NCBI GenBank assembly: GCA_007694935.1
Contig: REES01000082.1
Span: 1-64,000, forward strand
From: Rhodospirillales bacterium
GTDB taxonomy: Bacteria; Pseudomonadota; Alphaproteobacteria; Rhodospirillales; Defluviicoccaceae
DNA length: 64,000 nucleotides
Reading direction: 5' to 3'
Below the pieces are notes generated by a model. It ran no database searches, was not told where the DNA came from, and saw nothing but the letters and a program-made list of their open reading frames with translations. This document shows positions 9,203 through 17,869 of the stretch, piece by piece. The position numbers and the translations under genes were made by a program. The stretch's first letter is position 1, and each line of letters begins with the position of its first letter.

Positions 9203-10381
9203 ATGACCGATAGAGGACCCCCGGCGCCGTGGGCCTGCCGGCCGCGGGACAGCCGGGGTCGGCTGCATCCCGAACCCGAGAGCACCACGCGCACCTGCTT
9301 CCAGCGGGACCGTGACCGCATCATCCATTCGGCCGCGTTTCGCCGGCTGGAATACAAGACCCAGGTGTTCGTCAACCATGAGGGCGATTTCTTCCGCACC
9401 CGCCTGACCCACAGCCTGGAGGTATCGCAGATCGCCCGGTCCATTTGCCGCAGCCTCGGCCTGGACGAGGACCTGGCGGAGGCCCTGGCACTGGCCCACG
9501 ATCTCGGTCACCCGCCGTTCGGACACGCCGGAGAGGACGCCTTGCGCGAGTGCATGGAGCCGTTCGGTGGGTTCGATCACAACGCCCAAAGCCTCAAGGT
9601 GGTCACCCGGCTGGAGCGGCGGTACGCCGAGTTCGACGGCCTCAACCTGACCTGGGAGTCGCTGGAGGGGCTGGTCAAGCACAACGGGCCCCTGATCGGG
9701 GCAGCGCGGCCGCCGCTTCCGTTTGCCATCGCCGAGTATGTGGCCGGGCATGACCTGGAGCTCGGCACCTATCCTTCCGCCGAGGCGCAGGTGGCGACGC
9801 TTGCCGACGATGTCGCCTACAACAATCACGATATCGACGACGGCTTGCGCGCGGGCCTGTTCACAGTGGATGACCTCGGCGACGTTCCGCAGGTGGGTCC
9901 GGTGTTTGCCGCGGTGCGTCGCCGGTATCCGAATCTCGAGCCGTCGCGGCTCATCTACGAGTCGGTACGGCGGCTGATCACCCTCATGGTCGACGATTTG
10001 CTGGCCGAGACCCGGCGCCGGGTGGCCGACCTCAAGCCACGGAATCCGGACGATATTCGCGCCGCCGCAGGCCCGGTCGTCGCCTTTTCGGAAGGGATGC
10101 AGGCGAACGACCGTGCGCTGAAAAATTTCCTCTTTGAACACATGTATCGGCACTACAAGCTCAACCGCATGACCAGCAAGGCGAGACGAGCGGTGCGGGA
10201 GCTGTTTACGCTGCTGCTGCAAGAGCCCGGCTGTCTGCCGACCGATTGGCAGCGACGGGCTGGGCCGCCAGGCAGCCTGGAAACCGCCCGCGCCGTCGCC
10301 GACTACGTCGCCGGAATGACCGATCGTTTCGCGCTCGACGAACATCGGCGGCTGCTCGACGTTCAATCGAGAAGCTCATGA
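9203..10381 (+). CDS. dgt: dGTP triphosphohydrolase-like HD protein
   Basis: Members of this family hydrolyse dNTPs to deoxynucleoside and triphosphate. The 392-residue protein shows the metal-binding HD core: [15 protein letters not shown] around residues 67-81 and [14 protein letters not shown] around 104-117, with a further Asp in [12 protein letters not shown] near 210. This is the shorter dGTPase-like subfamily widespread in alphaproteobacteria rather than the about 500-residue E. coli Dgt, so substrate preference may be broader than dGTP. Its stop codon overlaps the argS start (ATGA), implying translational coupling at the head of the argS-to-tat run. Confidence 0.93.
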   Translation: MTDRGPPAPWACRPRDSRGRLHPEPESTTRTCFQRDRDRIIHSAAFRRLEYKTQVFVNHEGDFFRTRLTHSLEVSQIARSICRSLGLDEDLAEALALAHDLGHPPFGHAGEDALRECMEPFGGFDHNAQSLKVVTRLERRYAEFDGLNLTWESLEGLVKHNGPLIGAARPPLPFAIAEYVAGHDLELGTYPSAEAQVATLADDVAYNNHDIDDGLRAGLFTVDDLGDVPQVGPVFAAVRRRYPNLEPSRLIYESVRRLITLMVDDLLAETRRRVADLKPRNPDDIRAAAGPVVAFSEGMQANDRALKNFLFEHMYRHYKLNRMTSKARRAVRELFTLLLQEPGCLPTDWQRRAGPPGSLETARAVADYVAGMTDRFALDEHRRLLDVQSRSS

Positions 10382-12153
10382 ACCTGTTCCGTCATTTCGA
10401 GCGTGCCGTGGCGGCCGCAGTGGATGCCCTCGCGGCGGAAGGCGCGTTGCCGCAGGGTCTCGATACGACCGCCATCAGTGTGGAGCCGCCGCGGGATCCC
10501 GGCCACGGCGACGTCACTACCAACGCGGCGATGGTGCTGGCGCGGCCGGCGAAGCGAAAGCCGCGCGACCTCGCCGAAGCGCTGGCGGGTCGTTTGGCAG
10601 AGCTCGATGCGGTCGACCGGGTCGAGGTCGCGGGTCCGGGCTTCATCAACCTGGGCCTGGCGCCGGGGTTCTGGTACGCCCGGCTTCGCGACGTCCTGGC
10701 CGCCGGCCCGTCGTATGGTGATTCGGCCCTGGGAGCGGGGCGGCCGGTGAACGTGGAGTTCGTCTCCGCCAATCCCACCGGTCCGCTGCATGTGGGTCAT
10801 GGCCGCGGCGCGGTGGTGGGGGATGCGCTCGCCGCACTGCTGGCCAAGGCGGGATGGCGGGTGACTCGGGAATACTATGTCAACGATGCCGGCGGGCAGG
10901 TGGACGGAATGGCCCGGTCCATCCACTTCCGCTATCTGATTGCCGTCGGCGCCCGCACTCAGGCCGATTTCGATCGCGCCCGGTCGGCCGGTGAACTTCA
11001 GTATGCCGGCGACTACCTCCAGAACGTCGCCGACGCGATCAGAGAGGAGGACGGCGCGCGCTGGGTCGACGCACCCGAGGCGGACTGGCTGCCGGTCTTC
11101 CGCCACCGCGGGGTGGCGGTGATGCTGGCCGACATCATGGCTTCCCTGGACCGTCTCGGAATCCGCTTCGACGTGGTGGCATCAGAACGGGCGCTGGTCG
11201 ACCGGGGCGACGTGCTCGAAGTGATCGAGGCTTTGCGGCAGGCCGGGCACATCTATACCGGCGTGCTGGAGCCGCCCAAGGGCAAGCTGCCGGACGATTG
11301 GGAGCCCAGGCCGCAAACCCTGTTCCGCGCAACCGCATTCGGCGACGACACCGACCGTCCGTTGCAGAAGTCGGACGGCAGCTGGACCTACTTCGCCTCC
11401 GACATCGCCTACCACCGTGACAAGTTTCGCCGCGGCTTCGCGACGATGATCGATGTCTGGGGTGCGGACCACGGCGGCTACGTCAAGCGGATGCAGGCAT
11501 CGGTCAAGGCGATCACCGGCGGCGCCGGGGACCTCGACGTCAAGCTCTGCCAGATGGTCAACCTGCTTGACCGGGGGCAGCCGGTGAAGATGTCCAAGCG
11601 TGCCGGCACCTACGTCACCCTGGACGAGGTGGTGGAGCGCGTCGGCCGCGACGTGTTCCGGTTCATGATGCTCACCCGCAAGAACGACGCCCAGCTCGAT
11701 TTCGATTTCGCCAAGGTGACCGAGCAGACGAAGGACAACCCGGTGTTCTATGTCCAGTATGCCCATGCGCGCTGCTGTTCGGTGATCCGCCATGCGGCCG
11801 CTGAACTGGGCGATGCGGTGGTGGCCGATTCGGCGCTGGAGAGCGCGGATCTTGCCAAGCTGACCGACGAGGGAGAGCTTGCCATCATCAAGACGATCGC
11901 ACAGTGGCCGCGCGTGGTCGAGAATGCCGCCACGGCACACGAGCCGCACCGCATCGCCTATTACCTGCAGGACCTTGCCTCGGCATTTCACTTGCTTTGG
12001 ACCCGAGGCAAGGATGACACCGAGCTCCGTTTCGTCACCGTCGCCGACAAACCGCTGACCCAGGCACGCCTCGCCCTGGTCCGAGGCGTCCAGCTGGTCG
12101 TCGCCTCCGGCTTGGCGGTCTTCGGTGTCCGCCCGGTTGAGGAGTTGCGTTGA
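10378..12153 (+). CDS. argS: Arginine-tRNA ligase
   Basis: ArgS is the class I synthetase charging tRNA-Arg. The 591-residue protein has the N-terminal Add-1 domain, the HIGH-equivalent HVGHGR near residue 140 (preceded by SANPTGPLH), the intact KMSKR signature near residue 404, and a helical C-terminal DALR anticodon-binding domain. The start ATG overlaps the dgt stop. The stop overlaps the next start (TGATG), so the three genes are likely translated from one message. Confidence 0.97.
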   Translation: MNLFRHFERAVAAAVDALAAEGALPQGLDTTAISVEPPRDPGHGDVTTNAAMVLARPAKRKPRDLAEALAGRLAELDAVDRVEVAGPGFINLGLAPGFWYARLRDVLAAGPSYGDSALGAGRPVNVEFVSANPTGPLHVGHGRGAVVGDALAALLAKAGWRVTREYYVNDAGGQVDGMARSIHFRYLIAVGARTQADFDRARSAGELQYAGDYLQNVADAIREEDGARWVDAPEADWLPVFRHRGVAVMLADIMASLDRLGIRFDVVASERALVDRGDVLEVIEALRQAGHIYTGVLEPPKGKLPDDWEPRPQTLFRATAFGDDTDRPLQKSDGSWTYFASDIAYHRDKFRRGFATMIDVWGADHGGYVKRMQASVKAITGGAGDLDVKLCQMVNLLDRGQPVKMSKRAGTYVTLDEVVERVGRDVFRFMMLTRKNDAQLDFDFAKVTEQTKDNPVFYVQYAHARCCSVIRHAAAELGDAVVADSALESADLAKLTDEGELAIIKTIAQWPRVVENAATAHEPHRIAYYLQDLASAFHLLWTRGKDDTELRFVTVADKPLTQARLALVRGVQLVVASGLAVFGVRPVEELR

Positions 12154-13007
12154 TGCCTGTCCATCCGGAACCTGATGACAGACCACGTACTGCCGATCGG
12201 GCGGCTGGTGGCGCCCGGTTCGGGATACGCGGTCGCTGGCTCGCACTGGCGGCGGCAGGGATCGCTGTCATCGCCTTGGTGATCTGGCTGGGTTCCGGCG
12301 ACGGCGATTCGCGGCTTCAGGATGGGAACCTGCCGGTGATCCGTGCCGATGGCGCGCCGGTGAAGGTCCGTCCCGAGGATCCGGGGGGAATGGTGGTGGC
12401 GCATCGTGACAAGCTCGTGTACCGGCGACTGGGGGATGACGCCGATGAGTTGCCGGTGGAGCGGTTGCTGCCGGAACCGGAGGAACCATTGCCGCCGCCG
12501 GCTCCGCAGCCACCCCCGCCGTTGGTGACGCTTCCCGATCGGCCCGCGGGCGATGAGGACGGCGACCCGTTCGGCGAAGGGCTGTCGATCCCGGCGGACC
12601 AATGGGACGACGCCGGGGAGCTTTCCGGGGACGATTCGTTGGGCGTGATGGACCCGCCGTCTCCCCCGCCGGCCGACACTTTGCCGCCAACGCCGCGGCG
12701 TCTGTCACCGGAAGCGGAAGCGGCGCAGGCGCTGTTGATGCCGTCGGGGGGTGGGCAGCATCGCATCCAGCTGGCATCGGTGCGGACCCGCGCGGACGCA
12801 GAGGCCGAGTGGCGACGCCTGAGCCGCCGCCACAGTGATCTTCTCGGCCACCTGTCGCCCGAGTATTCGTCGGCTGATGTGGGGGATCGCGGGGTGTTCT
12901 ACCGGCTGCGGGCGGGACCCGTGGGCGATGAGGGCGCCGCCCGGCGCTTGTGCGACGCCCTCGCCGGCCGCAACGTCGGTTGCCTCGTGGTCGGCGGTGG
13001 CGGCTGA
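12153..13007 (+). CDS. SPOR-domain membrane protein
   Basis: This 284-residue protein has one N-terminal transmembrane helix (WLALAAAGIAVIALVIWL, about residues 29-46) and a long proline- and acid-rich periplasmic linker. It ends in a SPOR domain of about 75 residues beginning at HRIQLASVRTRADAEAEW. SPOR domains bind glycan strands lacking stem peptides, as found at the division septum. The ATG overlaps the argS stop as TGATG. The pairing argS-SPOR-nagZ is a conserved alphaproteobacterial order, which supports a cell-wall or division role; the exact function is not established. Confidence 0.85.
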   Translation: MPVHPEPDDRPRTADRAAGGARFGIRGRWLALAAAGIAVIALVIWLGSGDGDSRLQDGNLPVIRADGAPVKVRPEDPGGMVVAHRDKLVYRRLGDDADELPVERLLPEPEEPLPPPAPQPPPPLVTLPDRPAGDEDGDPFGEGLSIPADQWDDAGELSGDDSLGVMDPPSPPPADTLPPTPRRLSPEAEAAQALLMPSGGGQHRIQLASVRTRADAEAEWRRLSRRHSDLLGHLSPEYSSADVGDRGVFYRLRAGPVGDEGAARRLCDALAGRNVGCLVVGGGG

Positions 13008-13008
13008 G

Positions 13009-14067
13009 ATGGGCGGGCGGCCGCCTCGCGCCATCGTGTTCGGATGCGGCGGCCCGGCGCTCACCGTTGCCGAACGACGGTTCTTCGCCGGGGCCGATCC
13101 TCTCGGCTTCATCCTGTTTGCCCGCAACTGCCTCGATCCGCAGCAGGTGCGGGCACTGGTGCAGGAACTGCGCGCCGCCGTCGGCCGCGACGCCGCCCCG
13201 GTCCTGATCGATCAGGAAGGCGGGCGGGTGGCGCGCCTGCGTCCGCCGCACTGGCGCGTGGCACCGGCCGCGAGCCGGTTCTCCGATCTCGCCCGAGGGG
13301 ATGCGGCTGCGGGCCAGGAGGCGGCTTGGCTCAATGCCCGCTTGCTGGCGGACGAACTGGCGGCGCTCGGAATCACGGTGGACTGTGCACCGGTGTTGGA
13401 CGTTCCGCAGCCCGGCGGCCATCCGGTGATCGGCGACCGGGCGGCCGGCGATACGGCGGAGCGAGCGGCGACCCTGGGCCGTGCCTGGTGCGAGGGGTTG
13501 CTCGCCGGCGGCGTCCTGCCGGTGATCAAGCACATCCCCGGCCACGGCCGGGCGACGGTCGACAGCCACGCCGCCTTGCCGGTGGTCGACGCCGACCGGC
13601 CAAGCTTGGAATCCGTCGACTGGGTGCCATTCCGGGCGCTGGCGGCGATGCCGTGGGCGATGACCGCCCATGTGGTCTACACCGCGCTTGATCCAGAGGC
13701 GCCGGCCACCACATCCACCAAGGTCATCGATGGCGTGATCCGGCGCGCCATTGGCTTCGATGGTGTGCTGGTGTCCGACGATCTCTGCATGGGGGCACTG
13801 GGGGGATCGGTGGGGGAACGTGTCGGCGCGGCCCTCGCTGCCGGCTGCGACATTGTCCTGCACTGCAACGGCGTGCTGGCGGAAATGGAAGCGGCGGCGG
13901 CGGCTTGCCCTGGTCTCACGCCGGCGGCACGGTATCGTCTGGAACGGGCCGAAGCGATGCGCGAACCGTCGCAACCGTTCGACCGGGCCGCGGCCCTCGC
14001 CCGGCTCGACGAACTGTTGGCGGCGCTGCCGGAACCACGGTCCGTTACGACCCAACAACCCGCCTGA
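13009..14067 (+). CDS. nagZ: Beta-N-acetylhexosaminidase NagZ
   Basis: NagZ is a cytoplasmic family 3 glycosidase that removes N-acetylglucosamine from anhydromuropeptides in wall recycling. The 352-residue protein shows LIDQEGGRVARL near residue 64, the family hallmark KHIPGHGRATVDSH near 174, and VSDDLCMGAL near 254 with the nucleophile Asp. No signal peptide is present, as expected. The start ATG is one base past the SPOR-protein stop. A frame opening further upstream overlaps that gene heavily and is not needed. Confidence 0.94.
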   Translation: MGGRPPRAIVFGCGGPALTVAERRFFAGADPLGFILFARNCLDPQQVRALVQELRAAVGRDAAPVLIDQEGGRVARLRPPHWRVAPAASRFSDLARGDAAAGQEAAWLNARLLADELAALGITVDCAPVLDVPQPGGHPVIGDRAAGDTAERAATLGRAWCEGLLAGGVLPVIKHIPGHGRATVDSHAALPVVDADRPSLESVDWVPFRALAAMPWAMTAHVVYTALDPEAPATTSTKVIDGVIRRAIGFDGVLVSDDLCMGALGGSVGERVGAALAAGCDIVLHCNGVLAEMEAAAAACPGLTPAARYRLERAEAMREPSQPFDRAAALARLDELLAALPEPRSVTTQQPA

Positions 14068-14076
14068 GATGTGGTC

Positions 14077-14772
14077 ATGAACCCGATGGTCAGCGAAATT
14101 TTGTTCCAGGCATCGGTCTGGGTCATTCCGGTGCTGGTGGCCATCACCTTCCACGAGGCCGCGCATGGCTGGGTCGCGCATCGTCTGGGGGATGACACCG
14201 CCTTCCGCCTCGGTCGGGTGACGTTCAATCCGTTCCGCCACATCGATACCTTCGGGACGATCCTGCTGCCTGCCCTGCTTCTGGTTCTGTCCGGTGGCCG
14301 GATGATGTTCGGCTATGCCAAGCCGGTCCCGGTGGACTTCTCGCGCCTGGGACATCCGCGCCGGGACATGGTGTGGGTCGCCCTGGCCGGGCCGGGAACC
14401 AACCTGATCCTCGCCGTGGCCGCCGCCTCGGCGATTCCGCTGGCCGCGCTGGCGCCGGATACGCTTGGCCAGTGGCTGGTCTACAACCTCTTCAACATGG
14501 TCTGGATCAACGTCCTGCTGGCGGTCTTCAACATGCTGCCGGTGCCGCCGCTGGACGGTGGCCGGGTGGCCGTCGGGGTGCTGCCGCGGTCGCTGGCCCT
14601 GCCGCTGGCCCGGCTGGAGCCGTATGGCTTCGCCATTATCATCGGCGGTATCTTCGTGCTGCCGTTCCTGGGGGCGCAGGCCGGGGTGGACCTCAATGTG
14701 TTCGGCACTCTGGTGCTGGTCCCCGCCCGGGAGATCAGCACCGTCATCCTCGCGCTGGTCGGGGTGCAATGA
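14077..14772 (+). CDS. Site-2 protease family membrane metalloprotease (M50)
   Basis: This polytopic protease of 231 residues has the zinc motif HEAAH at residues 26-30 inside the first hydrophobic region and the third ligand region NMLPVPPLDGGR near 150-163. Four to six membrane helices are apparent. It belongs to the compact bacterial site-2 protease group lacking PDZ or CBS domains, whose substrates are unknown. A GTG six bases upstream (14071) is an alternative start. Its stop overlaps the scpA start by four bases, so it is co-translated with the chromosome-segregation genes, although no functional link is known. Confidence 0.88.
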   Translation: MNPMVSEILFQASVWVIPVLVAITFHEAAHGWVAHRLGDDTAFRLGRVTFNPFRHIDTFGTILLPALLLVLSGGRMMFGYAKPVPVDFSRLGHPRRDMVWVALAGPGTNLILAVAAASAIPLAALAPDTLGQWLVYNLFNMVWINVLLAVFNMLPVPPLDGGRVAVGVLPRSLALPLARLEPYGFAIIIGGIFVLPFLGAQAGVDLNVFGTLVLVPAREISTVILALVGVQ

Positions 14773-15575
14773 GCCCCGCTTCGGGCCTTTCGAGGCCGGA
14801 ACCGACGGTGGCGGCGGGCACCTTCGTCGTCGACGTCGAGGGTTTCGAAGGCCCGCTCGACCTGCTGTTGACCCTTGCCCGCCAGCAGAAGGTCGACCTC
14901 AAGCAGGTATCGATCCTGGAACTCGCCGACCAGTATCTTGCGTTTGTCGCAAAGGCGCGGCAGGCGAGCTTGGACTTGGCCGCCGAGTACCTGGTGATGG
15001 CGGCGTGGCTGGCATTTCTCAAGTCACGCCTGCTACTGCCGGAGCCACCGTCGCCGGAGGAGCCTTCGGCGGAATCGATGGCGGAAGCGTTGGCTTTTCA
15101 GCTCGAGCGGCTGGAATCGTTCCGCGCCGCGGCGGCCCGCCTCGCGGCACGACCGAGGCTCGGCCGGGAGGTGTTCGCCCGGGGTGCGCCCGAAGCGGTG
15201 GAAACGACCACGGTTTCGGTGGTGAGCGCGCACCTGGGTGACCTGCTCAGCGCCTATGCCGCACACCTCTGCCGCCGGGAGCCGCGGCAGCTCCACATCG
15301 CTCCCTCGGAGCTGGATACCGTGGCCGCTGCACTGGATCGGCTGGAGCGGCTGCTGGGATCGGCCCCGGGATGGGAGGAGCTCCGGACCTTTCTGCCGCC
15401 GGAAACCGCAGAGGGCCTGCGTCGGGGCCGCCTCGGCGCCCGCGCCACCCTGGCAGCCACGTTCACCGCCAGCCTGGAGTTGGCGCGCCGCGGACGGTTG
15501 CGTCTCAGGCAGGCGCGGCCGTACGGTCCGATCTATCTCGTCCCTGCGCCGCCGGTCGAAGGCGACACGTCGTGA
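14769..15575 (+). CDS. scpA: Segregation and condensation protein A
   Basis: ScpA is the kleisin subunit that joins SMC heads and ScpB in the bacterial condensin complex. The 268-residue protein has the N-terminal SMC-neck-binding segment (FEGPLDLLLTLARQQKVDL, about residues 27-45), the AAEYLVMAAWLAFLKSRLLL helix and a C-terminal winged helix near the end. The start overlaps the upstream protease stop (ATGA) and the stop overlaps scpB (GTGA), so expression is tightly coupled. Confidence 0.94.
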   Translation: MSPASGLSRPEPTVAAGTFVVDVEGFEGPLDLLLTLARQQKVDLKQVSILELADQYLAFVAKARQASLDLAAEYLVMAAWLAFLKSRLLLPEPPSPEEPSAESMAEALAFQLERLESFRAAAARLAARPRLGREVFARGAPEAVETTTVSVVSAHLGDLLSAYAAHLCRREPRQLHIAPSELDTVAAALDRLERLLGSAPGWEELRTFLPPETAEGLRRGRLGARATLAATFTASLELARRGRLRLRQARPYGPIYLVPAPPVEGDTS

Positions 15576-16159
15576 GCGGCGTGGAGCCCTTGCACCAGCG
15601 ACTGGCCGAAGCCATCCTGTTCGCCTCGGCTGAGCCGGTGCCGGTGAAATCGCTTGTCGACCGGCTTCCGGCGGAATCGGACGTCACGGCCGTCCTGGCG
15701 GCGTTGGAGGCCGCCTACCGCGGCCGCGGCGTCAACTTGGTGAGGATCGGCGATGCCTGGGCGTTCCGGACCGCACCCGATCTGGCGCCGCTGCTGACGG
15801 AAGAGCGTCAGGTGCAGCGCCGGCTCTCGCGGGCGGCGATGGAGACGCTCGCCATCATCGCCTATCATCAGCCGGTCACCCGCGCCGAGATCGAGAACAT
15901 TCGCGGCGTGCAACTCAGCCGCGGCACCCTGGATTCGCTGTTTGAGCTTGGCTGGATCCGACCCAAGGGTCGGCGCGCCGCACCCGGCCGGCCGGTGACC
16001 TGGGCGACGACGACGGCTTTTCTCGATCACTTCGGGCTTGCCGGCCTTGACGATCTTCCCGGCATTGACGACCTCAAAGCAGCGGGACTGCTGGATGCGC
16101 GCCCGGCGATCCAGGTTTACGGCAACGCCGGTGAAACCGATGCGCCGGATGGTGACTAG
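15572..16159 (+). CDS. scpB: Segregation and condensation protein B
   Basis: ScpB is the winged-helix (kite) dimer that binds ScpA. The protein has 195 residues with two winged-helix domains; the signature ETLAIIAYHQPVTRAEIENI lies near residue 90 and GTLDSLFELGWI follows. The GTG start overlaps the scpA stop. A hydrophilic tail after residue 180 is not conserved in the family. Confidence 0.94.
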   Translation: MSGVEPLHQRLAEAILFASAEPVPVKSLVDRLPAESDVTAVLAALEAAYRGRGVNLVRIGDAWAFRTAPDLAPLLTEERQVQRRLSRAAMETLAIIAYHQPVTRAEIENIRGVQLSRGTLDSLFELGWIRPKGRRAAPGRPVTWATTTAFLDHFGLAGLDDLPGIDDLKAAGLLDARPAIQVYGNAGETDAPDGD

Positions 16160-16188
16160 GTTTGAACGTCAGTAGGGTGGCGGGTGCG

Positions 16189-16217
16189 TTGCGGCTCCCT
16201 CGGGTTTCTGCCATGAT
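16189..16217 (+). promoter_or_regulatory. Possible tatABC promoter
   Basis: TTGCGG at 16189-16194 and CATGAT at 16212-16217 are separated by 17 bases in the 98-base gap between scpB and tatA. The hexamers match three and four of six consensus positions. This is the only sizeable gap in the argS-to-tatC run, so an internal promoter here is reasonable but weakly supported. Confidence 0.32.
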
Positions 16218-16257
16218 CGGCTTAACGATGCTTCACGGACTTTAAGAGAACCGGTTA

Positions 16258-16515
16258 ATGGGTACCTTCAGCATCTGGCACTGGCTCATCGTTCTGGTGG
16301 TCGTGCTCATCCTTTTCGGCGGCAAGGGCAAGATCTCCCAGATCATGGGGGATGTCGGCAAGGGCCTGAAATCCTTCAAGAAGAGCCTGCGGGAGGAGGA
16401 TGGCCAAGCGGCCGAGGACGACGGTGCCGCGACCCCGCCCAAGGCATTGCGCGCCGGCGCGGACCAGAGCCTCGACTCGACGGTTCGGGAGCGGGACCAG
16501 GCCGCCAAGTCCTGA
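16258..16515 (+). CDS. tatA: Twin-arginine translocase subunit TatA
   Basis: TatA oligomerises to let folded twin-arginine proteins cross the inner membrane. The 85-residue protein has a short N-terminal transmembrane helix ([17 protein letters not shown]), the invariant Phe-Gly hinge, a basic amphipathic helix ([20 protein letters not shown]) and a charged disordered tail. The Tat complex is completed by the next two genes. Confidence 0.95.
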   Translation: MGTFSIWHWLIVLVVVLILFGGKGKISQIMGDVGKGLKSFKKSLREEDGQAAEDDGAATPPKALRAGADQSLDSTVRERDQAAKS

Positions 16516-16537
16516 CCCGCCGGGGCAGGGCCTCTCC

Positions 16538-17044
16538 ATGCTCGATATCGGCTGGCCTGAGCTGTTCATCATCACCATCCTGGCTCTGATCGTCATCGGA
16601 CCCAAGGATCTGCCCAAGGCGTTGCGTGCCGTCGCCGTGGTGGTGCGAAAAGCCCGGGGCATGGCCCGGGAGTTCCAGAGTGGCTTCGACGAGATGGTGC
16701 GCGAGGCGGAGCTGGACGATCTGCGCCAGCAGGTCAAGAAGGCCGGCTCTCTGGATTATTCCGAGGCGCTGAAAAAGACCATTGATCCGTCCGGAAAACT
16801 CACCGAAGACTTCGATCCGCGAGAATTCAACCGCAAGATTCAGGACCGGCTGGCCGGGCGGGGGGAAGAGTTGCGGCCGCCGCCACGGATGTCACCAGCC
16901 GCTCCGCAAGCCGAGCCGCCACCGGCGGACAGTCCGGCGGACAGTAAGGACGGAGGGAATGTCGATCCCGGCCACGCCGAGCCGGCGGCGCCCTCCACGT
17001 CGGCCTCAATTCCGGATCGGGTCGCCGATCCGGCCGACCGGTAG
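16538..17044 (+). CDS. tatB: Twin-arginine translocase subunit TatB
   Basis: TatB forms the substrate receptor with TatC. The 168-residue protein begins with the TatB-type helix (MLDIGWPELFIITILALIVI) and the GPKDLPKALRAV amphipathic segment, then a long helical region and a proline/alanine-rich tail typical of alphaproteobacterial TatB. The Glu in the transmembrane helix (WPELF) distinguishes it from TatA. It starts 22 bases after tatA and ends 21 bases before tatC. Confidence 0.94.
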   Translation: MLDIGWPELFIITILALIVIGPKDLPKALRAVAVVVRKARGMAREFQSGFDEMVREAELDDLRQQVKKAGSLDYSEALKKTIDPSGKLTEDFDPREFNRKIQDRLAGRGEELRPPPRMSPAAPQAEPPPADSPADSKDGGNVDPGHAEPAAPSTSASIPDRVADPADR

Positions 17045-17065
17045 CGGCAGGAGCGGCGACGGTCC

Positions 17066-17869
17066 GTGGCCGAACAGGAACTCGACGACCGCAAGATGCC
17101 GCTGCTCGACCACCTGGTCGAGTTGCGCCAGCGCCTGCTCTACAGTCTGGCTGCGATCCTGGTGCTGTTCGTCGGCTGCTACTTCATCGCCGGTGACATC
17201 TATGCGTTTCTGGTCCGGCCCTTGGCCGATATCACCGCGGAGGCGGGCGGCGAGCGCCGGATGATCTACACCGCTCTCACCGAGGCGTTCTTCACCTACG
17301 TCAAGGTGGCCTTTTTCGCAGCGATGTTCCTCGGCTTCCCGGTGATCGCAACCCAGGTGTGGCTGTTCATGGCGCCCGGGCTCTACAAGCACGAAAGGCG
17401 GGCGTTCCTGCCTTTCCTGATCGCCACGCCCGTCCTGTTTTTCATCGGCGGGGCGTTCGCCTATTACGTGATCTTCCCGCTCGCCTGGGAATTCTTCCTC
17501 AGCTTTGAGACCGGCCCCGAGGCCGGGGCCCTGCCGATCCAGCTCGAGGCCAAGGTCGGCGAGTACCTGACCCTGGTGATGCGCCTGATCTTTGCGTTCG
17601 GGCTCTGCTTTCTGCTGCCGGTTGCCTGCACGCTGCTGGCCCGGGTGGGGATGATCAGTTCCGACGGCATGCGCCGGCATCGCCGCTATGCCATCGTGCT
17701 GGCGTTCGTCGCCGCCGCCATCCTGACCCCGCCCGACGTCATCAGCCAGATCGGCCTCGCCATCCCCACCATTCTGCTCTACGAGATCTCCATCCATGCG
17801 GTGCGCCTGATCGAACGGCAGCGGGCACGGGAGGACGCCGCGGCCGCAGCGGAGTCACCGGCGGAGTGA
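17066..17869 (+). CDS. tatC: Twin-arginine translocase subunit TatC
   Basis: TatC is the six-helix inner-membrane protein that recognises twin-arginine signal peptides. The 267-residue protein shows the conserved cytosolic start MPLLDHLVELRQRLLYS (residues 11-27), the first-loop Glu and Pro residues, YKHERRAFLPF near 107, and FVAAAILTPPDVISQ in the fifth to sixth helix region. GTG is the start, with CAGGAG upstream. Its 3' end overlaps the convergent glycosyltransferase gene by 15 bases. Confidence 0.96.
   Translation: MAEQELDDRKMPLLDHLVELRQRLLYSLAAILVLFVGCYFIAGDIYAFLVRPLADITAEAGGERRMIYTALTEAFFTYVKVAFFAAMFLGFPVIATQVWLFMAPGLYKHERRAFLPFLIATPVLFFIGGAFAYYVIFPLAWEFFLSFETGPEAGALPIQLEAKVGEYLTLVMRLIFAFGLCFLLPVACTLLARVGMISSDGMRRHRRYAIVLAFVAAAILTPPDVISQIGLAIPTILLYEISIHAVRLIERQRAREDAAAAAESPAE

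Noticed and set aside
12268-14769. An 833-codon open frame on the minus strand
   Set aside because: Antisense to the SPOR protein, nagZ and the site-2 protease, with low-complexity composition and no recognisable motif.
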